Origin: an uncultured Bacteroidales bacterium
GTDB taxonomy: Bacteria; Bacteroidota; Bacteroidia; Bacteroidales; Porphyromonadaceae
Reading direction: 5' to 3'
Length of the DNA: 9,738 nucleotides
Assembly (NCBI GenBank): GCA_947290775.1
Contig: CAMYPM010000030.1
Coordinates: 1-9,738 of the forward strand
Part shown: positions 5,901 to 9,738 of the stretch, piece by piece
Layout: each line of letters starts with the position of its first letter
How positions within the stretch are numbered: the first letter of the stretch is position 1
The notes under the pieces: generated by a model
What the model was told of the DNA's origin: nothing
Seen by the model: the letters and a program-made list of their open reading frames with translations, nothing else
Database searches by the model: none
Made by a program: the position numbers and the translations under genes

Positions 5901-6678
5901 TGCTATTATAGCGGCTTCCATTGACCTCCCAGTAGTCTAGCTTGTAGTCCGGGTTAAACTCAGCATCAAAAGTAACCTCGGTACCACGTAGGATATCGTC
6001 TCCGGAGTTAATAGAACGCCAGTTAGCTGATGCTGCAATCGTTGCCCCTTCGGTAGCCTCAAATGTTACTTTGTTGTAGACAGGATCAACAATTTCCACA
6101 GACATTGTAGTCTCTGCAATGACAGTATAGACTACCTCCTTTTTGCCGTAGTTCTCATTATCCTTTTTCCCATTAATGGTCCAGTATCCGATTGTTTTGC
6201 CACTCTTTGGCGTAACTTCAAAAGCGACACGACTTCCTGCAGGGACATACTCGCCATCCTTGACTGATGTCCCACCCCAATAGGATGAGGAGCCGATGTG
6301 GGCTGTCATCTCGCCCTCCCCTATGACGGACATATGGATTTTATAGCCGTCAGTGGGAGCTGTCTTAAAGTGCGCTACCACGTTAAGAGGAGCTTGCAGA
6401 TTGTATAGCGAAATGGCGTAATCGGTGAGATCGCTTCGCTCACCATTGATCTCCCAATACTCTAGCTGGTAGCCTTTATTGGCTGATGCAGTAAAGTTAA
6501 GATTTGTACCCGCAACGAGTTGGTCGCCAGACTGGAAGTTCACCCACGGATTGAGCGCTTGCGCCGTAAGTGTACCTCCTTCCGTAGCGCTGAAAGTCAC
6601 GGGGTAGGTCTTCTGACCATAGAGCCGTGGCGCTGCGAATGCTAAAAAGCATAGCAGAATAGGTAGTAGTCTTTTCAT
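2971..6678 (-). CDS. Large surface protein: about 13 InlB-type B-repeats plus T9SS sorting domain
   Basis: This 1235-residue protein has a signal peptide (MKRLLPILLCFLAFAAPRLY, cleavage probably after YGQ). I chose the ATG at 6678 because it starts this signal peptide; the open frame extends 25 codons further upstream without a good start. The body (about 24-1155) holds some 13 repeats of about 80-95 residues. Each opens with a strand such as VTFSATEGG or VTFSADPAEGG, has a G-Y-x-x-x-x-W-x-(I/V)-N-G core (for example YQLEYWEINGE), and ends with a strand like NVVAHFK. This is the divergent InlB B-repeat (Flg_new_2) pattern of surface adhesins. The last 80 residues (FSIYPNPARESATVTGL, DGTYLVV, ending RLIVQH) form a T9SS type A sorting domain. 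The protein is therefore exported by Sec and T9SS and anchored or released at the surface. An adhesin or matrix role is inferred; no enzymatic domain is visible. It converges with the LRR gene and stands alone. Confidence 0.9.
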   Translation of the reverse strand: MKRLLPILLCFLAFAAPRLYGQKTYPVTFSATEGGTLTAQALNPWVNFQSGDQLVAGTNLNFTASANKGYQLEYWEINGERSDLTDYAISLYNLQAPLNVVAHFKTAPTDGYKIHMSVIGEGEMTAHIGSSSYWGGTSVKDGEYVPAGSRVAFEVTPKSGKTIGYWTINGKKDNENYGKKEVVYTVIAETTMSVEIVDPVYNKVTFEATEGATIAASANWRSINSGDDILRGTEVTFDAEFNPDYKLDYWEVNGSRYNSNSIKYKVMEDTHVKLVARQKDKFPVNFSAEANGEVAAFFRVKDKNYNISFSEITTGEVIAEESQLVLLAKPNEGYHLVGWTLAGDTIGKGNVLSYKVTNGDNTIVAHFATGADTESVPVHFSAGEGGRLTGQASIFSPSYVQFPVKEGFPVKVDTRVTFTAIPDSLYLVKSWSVNDKNQDYYKGKKEFSYNFKTEDKVHVEFERFTPSIITYEASPAEGGSVEVRDFNYENVKSGYPVPEGSKISVSARPNLDYTFDYWEINGRRSDHYTVSKISDYPVWDNLNFKAYFRKIVKLPVTFSANGDGSVEGKLGYWGDKINSNDIFEEGTTLYFTATANAEAKLNNWTINGVDTLAGKTQISYVVQKDKPNTIVANFTSTAAPKAVVTFTYDGKGELACTDKLDNSPVTSGHSIPIGKILKFVATPATGYSLSGWTINGKELYPNQTSIEYTVVEGTNDITAHFKQDVPTPNKVKVTYGAATEGGEVSALLYPASGIFSPIESGDEVDYDSNIFFETDIKPGYEVEKWVVNNEEATYAGKKNGLTIVVKENTDVQVYFKKIAPVAEYAVTFSADPAEGGKVKATGYIGGQYKIFKTGETVPDGSFIDFEAVANEGYEFEKFTINGADVTPDSANPNKLSQKISGETNIVAHFKSVIPKITITYTAGEHGKFEAVKVQKEGEDDVLINSGDKVEKGAHIVFSVAPDKGYMVDKWFVNGEEVHSKEANSYNATFNESSEVKVTFRKPKLTLATAEGGKIVAKVDGTEVPNLSDVALGAKVSIEATPKDGYELTALTANDKDILAAKSFEMKGDTEVKAVFTKNKTYKVTLKYNDLGTISIKEQVDLNAVPEGTKLTVVAKGANDKCELKSLTANGEDILKDKTFTVTKDTEVVAVFVDHTGLDAVATQAFSIYPNPARESATVTGLAPESVVALYTLDGQLITRLTADRLGRLQINLSALSDGTYLVVTEGATQRLIVQH

Positions 6679-6918
6679 AAGCTTATAACTATATTTTGTG
6701 TATAAAAAAGCCTCTTCGGTGATACAGGGAGCAAGCTCTCTTAGGGGCCACACTCTCCTTCCACCTCTTACTGCGCTATGGCTGGTCGCAACGTAGTCAA
6801 ATGTGGAAGAAAACGTGAGGAGTTGCTGAGAACTTTCCCCGTGACAGCGAATTTAAGCATTCTTTCTATAAAAAGCTAAACTACACGCCAAACTTTATGC
6901 ACTTGGGTAGTTTTTGCT

Positions 6919-7026
6919 AGTTTCATCCGCTTGGCACTAGAGTTTCATCCTAATGGGACCGGAGTGCCAAACGGATGGGAAACTTTTCCCAAGCGGATGA
7001 AACTGAAGAATCATTCGGATGAAACT
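6919..7026. repeat. Array of five about 22-bp units, two forward and three inverted
   Basis: The array divides without remainder into units at 6919-6940, 6941-6962, 6963-6984, 6985-7004 (20 bp) and 7005-7026. The first two begin AGTTTCATCC. The last three end in GGATG(GG)AAACT, the same core reversed. Arm 6919-6934 (AGTTTCATCCGCTTGG) is a perfect 16-bp inverted match to 6989-7004. GGCACT (6933-6938) also matches AGTGCC (6963-6968). It could be a regulator-binding array, a transcribed stem-loop, or a dispersed repeat element. Confidence 0.75.
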
Positions 7027-7330
7027 ATTTTTTCTCTTCTACGAAATACCCCTAACCTGCGTGAGGAATGAAATCATTAACGAATCAAACTTCCATTCTT
7101 GTGGGAGGTAGCTCTATCCATAGCATAGGATTGGCTTTCTCATCCCCTATCTAGTAATTTATAGTTACCAAACAGCGTGCCTCTGTGGCATACCGCAAGA
7201 AGCCGTTTCGACAGCAACCACGGAATCAATCCACATGATACTACGATTAGAGAAGGGGGATTGTCCGGTTAGCAAGAGCGAAGGAATGCATCGCGGAATT
7301 CGGAGGGTGATGTCCGTATAGCACTCCATT

Positions 7331-7352
7331 GATAAAGCGGTGGAGATCCGCT
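7331..7352 (-). terminator. Weak terminator after the porin gene
   Basis: On the minus strand, AGCGG (7352-7348) pairs with CCGCT (7340-7336) across a 7-nt loop and is followed by TTTATC. It lies 18 bp after the porin stop. The stem is short, so termination efficiency is doubtful. Confidence 0.4.
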
Positions 7353-7369
7353 ATAGGCGCAAGTCGGGG

Positions 7370-8557
7370 TTAAAAAGCAAACTGGAGAGCCAGTGAGAGC
7401 AAATCGTCACGATCCTGCATGATGGGCTTATAAGCTGCATTCGCAGCGGTCTGACGGAATATAAGCTCGTAGTATAACGACACGCGGACTCGGTTGTCGT
7501 TGAAATACCCATTGAGTGCAAAAGTTGTATTATGGGAAACGCCTTCCGCAAGAAACTGAGACGGCTCCGGAGCAAATCCCTTTTCCAGTTCTCGCTTGAG
7601 GTTACAGTTGCGGGCATAGTAGCTATACTTTACCACCCCTTCAAGCGGTACACTCGTGCCTCGTACGGCAATCATGGCCATGCCACCCATAAAGTCCCGC
7701 TCCTTAATAGCCCCGCCTTCGGGATTCTGCTCGGGTGCATTCTTGCCAATAGCATAGTTTTGCGTAGCTAATCCGGGTTGCCGTCCCATAATTTCCTCTA
7801 AATAGAGCTTAGCACAATAGGATTGCCGTAAAAGTGCGTAGCTCAGATGGCATCCTGCATAAGCTCGTGTATAGTGGTTGCCCTTGCTATCCGTTACATA
7901 TCCGTAGAAGCCGCTTACGCCATATTTGCGTACCATTTGTTCATCCTTATGCCCTGCTTCCAAGCGAAGCACAGCATCCGGTATTGACTTACGCATGCCA
8001 TGTTTGTCATTGCCCCCTATGAGAGCGGCATCAATGGTAAGGTGATTCACATAGTAGGGTTTGTGGTGGGGTAATTTATAATGTGCTGCCAGTCCAAAGT
8101 CCACATCACTGGGAAAGAGATCTTTGAAGTAAAGAGCCCGCTCAATTATTTCCCGTTCGCGACTACTTGTGGTAAGCTCCATACCGAAGGGCACCGTATT
8201 CAAGCCTGCATCAAAGCTCCACGACTTATTTTGGGGCAGCGTATAACCGATGTAGGCTTTGTAAAAATCGAGTTTATGGTCTAATATGATGATTTCGCCC
8301 TTTGCTTTCCATCCTTTGTAGGTGCTTTCTACGCCCCAATAGCTTCTCCGTAGTCCGGCGCGTAGGAAGTATTTGCCCTGCTCATGGTGCTTACTCCCGA
8401 CCGAAGGGATTCCGTTGGGTTGTGCCATTTGTACAACGGCCTGCATGTATCCGCCCGGCTTAAAGGTAGGTTTGTCTTGTGCTTGGACAGCGGACATAGT
8501 ACAGAGGAATAGAATGGCTGTAGACGTGGCGTGGAGGAGTTGGGACCTTAAATTCAT
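7370..8557 (-). CDS. Outer-membrane porin, OprO/OprP-like
   Basis: This 395-residue protein has a signal peptide (MNLRSQLLHATSTAILFLCT, cleavage near VQA/QD). The rest alternates polar and aromatic residues as in a beta-barrel and ends LLSLALQFAF, the terminal phenylalanine typical of outer-membrane barrels. Residues about 65-160 (RAGLRRSYWGVESTYKGWKA, DFYKAYIGYTL, NTVPFGMELTTSSRE, ALYFKDLFPSDVDFGLAAHY) follow the pattern of phosphate-selective porin O/P family proteins: a central strand, a PFG motif, an S-S-R-E turn and an LFP-x-D-x-G segment. The likely role is passive uptake of anions or other small solutes. Phosphate specificity is not shown, and no Pst or Pho genes are nearby. The gene is single, with its own promoter box 28 bp upstream and a weak hairpin after it. 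The start is set by the signal peptide and promoter spacing. Confidence 0.82.
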   Translation of the reverse strand: MNLRSQLLHATSTAILFLCTMSAVQAQDKPTFKPGGYMQAVVQMAQPNGIPSVGSKHHEQGKYFLRAGLRRSYWGVESTYKGWKAKGEIIILDHKLDFYKAYIGYTLPQNKSWSFDAGLNTVPFGMELTTSSREREIIERALYFKDLFPSDVDFGLAAHYKLPHHKPYYVNHLTIDAALIGGNDKHGMRKSIPDAVLRLEAGHKDEQMVRKYGVSGFYGYVTDSKGNHYTRAYAGCHLSYALLRQSYCAKLYLEEIMGRQPGLATQNYAIGKNAPEQNPEGGAIKERDFMGGMAMIAVRGTSVPLEGVVKYSYYARNCNLKRELEKGFAPEPSQFLAEGVSHNTTFALNGYFNDNRVRVSLYYELIFRQTAANAAYKPIMQDRDDLLSLALQFAF

Positions 8558-8584
8558 ACCGGTAAGCTTCGTATTTTACTGCCA

Positions 8585-8592
8585 CAAAGGTA
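8585..8592 (-). promoter_or_regulatory. -7 box of the porin gene
   Basis: On the minus strand this reads TACCTTTG, an exact TAnnTTTG match. A TTTG lies 23 bp upstream, slightly beyond the usual 19-21 bp. Transcription would start near 8578, leaving a leader of about 20 nt before the ATG at 8557. Confidence 0.55.
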
Positions 8593-8725
8593 ACACTTTG
8601 CTATGTAACATTCGGCAAATGCGTGGAGCGTATATGGGGCATTTACCAAAATAAAAGGTGCCGATCCGGTACCCTTGAAAAAGCTTATTTGGAGCAGTGG
8701 GAAGTAGAGTTTGTGCCGAATTTGT

Positions 8726-8733
8726 TAACTTTG
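8726..8733 (+). promoter_or_regulatory. Candidate -7 box for tRNA-Ser
   Basis: TAACTTTG matches TAnnTTTG exactly and lies about 100 bp before the tRNA. No TTTG is found at the expected -33 spacing; one at 8710-8713 is only 12 bp away. It is the best promoter candidate between the porin and the tRNA. Confidence 0.4.
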
Positions 8734-8836
8734 TGTGCGGCTAAAGTATCGCATCGCCATATGCATCCGCAGTAATGTGTATCGAGGCGTACCAAGAGCT
8801 ATCCGGTAGATGAAATATTCTAAAGGATTTCACTAA

Positions 8837-8924
8837 GGAGAGATGCCAGAGTGACCGATTGGGCCGGACTCGAAATCCGGTGAACGGCTTGGCCGTTCCG
8901 GGGGTTTGAATCCCTCTCTCTCCG
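8837..8924 (+). tRNA. tRNA-Ser, anticodon CGA
   Basis: This is an 88-nt class II tRNA. The acceptor stem GGAGAGA (8837-8843) pairs with TCTCTCC (8917-8923), with discriminator G at 8924. The anticodon arm CCGGA-CTCGAAA-TCCGG carries CGA at loop positions 34-36 and reads UCG codons. The long variable arm ACGGC-TTG-GCCGT and the T loop TTTGAAT fit tRNA-Ser. The 3' CCA is not encoded; the genome reads CAA after the discriminator. An antisense open frame across the gene is a known type of artefact and was not annotated. Confidence 0.95.
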
Positions 8925-8942
8925 CAATCCTTACCTATGCTA

Positions 8943-9008
8943 CGAAACATCTGTATCTTTTGCTTGAAATATCTGTATCTTTCATTTGAAACATCTATAC
9001 CTATTGAT
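8943..9008 (+). repeat. Three tandem 22-bp repeats directly after tRNA-Ser
   Basis: The copies are 8943-8964, 8965-8986 and 8987-9008, with core GAAAYATCTRTAYCTWT. The first two share ATCTGTATCTTT exactly. A weaker fourth unit (TTACCTATGCTA) may precede them from about 8922, starting at the tRNA 3' end. The spacing is exactly 22 bp, as in the array at 6919-7026. There is no hairpin typical of a terminator. Confidence 0.7.
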
Positions 9009-9059
9009 CAATACTTATAGATCTTTTGTGAGGCACTATTGCCCTTGGTCGTAACAAAA

Positions 9060-9127
9060 CCTCCCACCAACGAGTGGGATTTCCGTGGTCATCCACGAGT
9101 CTGAATGCCACGGTTAGTAGGTGGAGG
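9060..9127. other. Nested palindromes with CGTGG/CCACG motifs
   Basis: Several inverted repeats overlap: CCCAC/GTGGG (9063-9067, 9074-9078), CGTGG-TCAT-CCACG (9084-9097), CCGTGG/CCACGG (9083-9088, 9108-9113), and an outer pair CCTCCCACC/GGTGGAGG (9060-9068, 9120-9127). The block could fold as a branched RNA or be a dispersed palindromic repeat. Confidence 0.5.
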
Positions 9128-9440
9128 CCGTCTACCTAGGCAACCCAATGCGTCTCAACGAGCAGCACTAGCTCATCAGTCAAGGGCTTCGTTGGCAAGT
9201 AACTCCTTATGTTCCTTTTTCAGCCGTAGCAACAACCCCGACCTTATCCTTGCCATCCAGTCGGCAGGAGTGAGCCGAGGACGCAACGGCTTCCGCAAAG
9301 ACAAGTCAGGCGAAAAGCTCGCTGAACCAGAAGAAGACCTCCTCGAACACCGCACCGACGCTTTCGATACACTCTACATCGGCTGCGAGAAATTCCCCGT
9401 CCACGATACTGTCAGTGTGCCAGTGAGCGGCATCTTATAA
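9105..9440 (+). CDS. Unrecognised short protein, perhaps a gene fragment
   Basis: The open frame has 111 codons. Residues 1 to about 41 are repetitive in A, S, R and L, and the ATG lies inside the palindrome block at 9060-9127, so that part is unlikely to be real. From about residue 43 (codons near 9231) the sequence looks like genuine protein: NNPDLILAIQSAGVSRGRNG, a charged middle with KLAEPEEDLLEHR, then DAFDTLYIGCEKFPVHD and the end VSVPVSGIL. Codon third positions become markedly GC-rich in this half. I do not recognise the family. It is most likely the 3' end of a decayed gene, or a short gene whose start is obscured. No promoter is evident. Confidence 0.4.
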   Translation: MPRLVGGGRLPRQPNASQRAALAHQSRASLASNSLCSFFSRSNNPDLILAIQSAGVSRGRNGFRKDKSGEKLAEPEEDLLEHRTDAFDTLYIGCEKFPVHDTVSVPVSGIL

Positions 9441-9463
9441 CAGCCTAACTATCAACCCTCCCA

Positions 9464-9549
9464 AAACGATGCTTTATTTCGCCCCAAACGATGTATCGTT
9501 TACGCTCAAACGTCGCTTTTTTCTCCTCAAACGTTACGACATTATTGTT
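9464..9549 (+). repeat. Degenerate tandem repeats, AAACG every 22 bp
   Basis: AAACG occurs at 9464, 9486, 9508 and 9529, at spacings of 22, 22 and 21 bp. The first two copies extend to AAACGATG and are followed by pyrimidine-rich DNA. The array lies between the unrecognised ORF and the XRE regulator, about 120 bp before the latter's operator candidate. It is the third place in this window with 22-bp phasing. Confidence 0.55.
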
Positions 9550-9636
9550 CTCATTTCGGCAAGAAAGTTATCCTTCTTACTGTTTTTCGCATCTAAGAAA
9601 AAACACCTAAGTTATCGCACCGATTATATCCTTTTT

Positions 9637-9652
9637 TGTGTATATTTACACA
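9637..9652. promoter_or_regulatory. Palindromic operator candidate upstream of the XRE gene
   Basis: TGTGTA-TATT-TACACA is a perfect 6-bp inverted repeat with a 4-bp centre, flanked by further symmetric bases (TTTGTGT and ACACAAA). It ends 18 bp before the ATG at 9671, a usual position for autoregulation by an XRE-type dimer. TATATTTA at 9641-9648 is one base short of the TAnnTTTG box, so the site may overlap the promoter. Confidence 0.4.
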
Positions 9653-9670
9653 CAAATAGATATATGACTT

Positions 9671-9738
9671 ATGGCAAAAAAAATATACCCAAATAGGTTA
9701 AGGATAATTTTGGCTGAGAAGAATGTTACAAATCATTG
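9671..9738 (+). CDS. XRE-type HTH regulator, N-terminus only (runs off the right edge)
   Basis: Twenty-two codons are visible: MAKKIYPNRLRIILAEKNVT followed by NH. The pattern NR(L/I)(R/K)..LAEK..TN is the usual opening of small Bacteroidota XRE-family regulators, whose HTH follows directly (WLAEQLG-type sequence, outside the window). The ATG at 9671 is preferred over that at 9664, which leads to a stop after 10 codons. The palindrome at 9637-9652 suggests autoregulation. Targets and partners cannot be seen; in related genomes such genes often sit in toxin-antitoxin or phage contexts. Confidence 0.65.
   Translation, partial: MAKKIYPNRLRIILAEKNVTNH

Larger units (their letters stand above)
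6679..7369. other. 690-bp intergenic region upstream of the repeat-protein gene
   Basis: No gene is supported here. The part next to the repeat-protein start (6679-6900) must contain its promoter, but I find no TAnnTTTG box on the minus strand. The region 6919-7026 is an inverted array of about 22-bp units, described separately. From 7041 to 7330 I see no gene, RNA or strong repeat. A 54-codon minus-strand frame (7165-7329) lacks protein-like character. Confidence 0.6.

Noticed and set aside
6919..7026. CRISPR array
   Set aside because: The units are adjacent without spacers, switch orientation, and have no cas genes nearby.
7165..7329. 54-codon minus-strand frame upstream of the array
   Set aside because: It has no recognisable motif, promoter or protein-like composition.
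8741..8950. 69-codon minus-strand frame
   Set aside because: It is antisense to tRNA-Ser; its peptide (ERGIQTPGTAKPF) comes from the complement of the tRNA.
9469..9696. 75-codon frame before the XRE gene
   Set aside because: It covers the AAACG array and the operator palindrome, has Phe/Leu/Lys-rich low-complexity content, and overlaps the XRE start in another frame.

Overview
The window looks like chromosomal DNA from a Bacteroidales bacterium, most likely Porphyromonas. The evidence is two cargo proteins with type IX secretion (T9SS) C-terminal sorting domains, a Porphyromonas-style LRR surface protein, an OprO/P-like porin, and promoter boxes of the Bacteroidota type (TAnnTTTG) with no clear Shine-Dalgarno sites. 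Species is inferred from protein style only.

Left part (1 to about 1350-1380): one end of a Mu-like transposable prophage. A leftward operon holds a small HTH gene (217-453) and the start of the transposase (212 to beyond the left edge). Diverging from it is a CI-like repressor (543-974). The 90-bp gap between them carries face-to-face promoters and a candidate operator. About 370 bp of gene-free DNA follows, with a repeated 20-bp motif that may be the transposase-binding end sites. The prophage appears to stop at or inside the 5' end of an LRR surface-protein gene (ORF 1342-2517), which has no credible start or in-frame signal peptide.

Middle (2518-7369): an intergenic region with G-tracts, a large stem-loop and a strong terminator separates the LRR gene from a convergent gene (complement 2971-6678). 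That gene encodes a 1235-residue secreted protein made of about 13 divergent InlB-type B-repeats and a T9SS sorting domain, probably a surface adhesin. Upstream of it lies 690 bp of non-coding DNA containing a 108-bp array of about 22-bp units, two in one orientation and three in the other.

Right part (7370-9738): an outer-membrane porin (complement 7370-8557), a tRNA-Ser(CGA) gene, a second 22-bp-period array directly after the tRNA, a palindrome cluster, an unrecognised short reading frame whose 3' half looks coding (9225-9440), a third array with 22-bp period, and the start of an XRE-type regulator gene (9671 onward) behind a palindromic operator candidate.

The most unusual signal is the recurrence of 22-bp-phased repeats with A-rich GAAAC/AAACG cores at three unrelated intergenic places. 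I see no CRISPR array, no known defence system and no complete insertion sequence.
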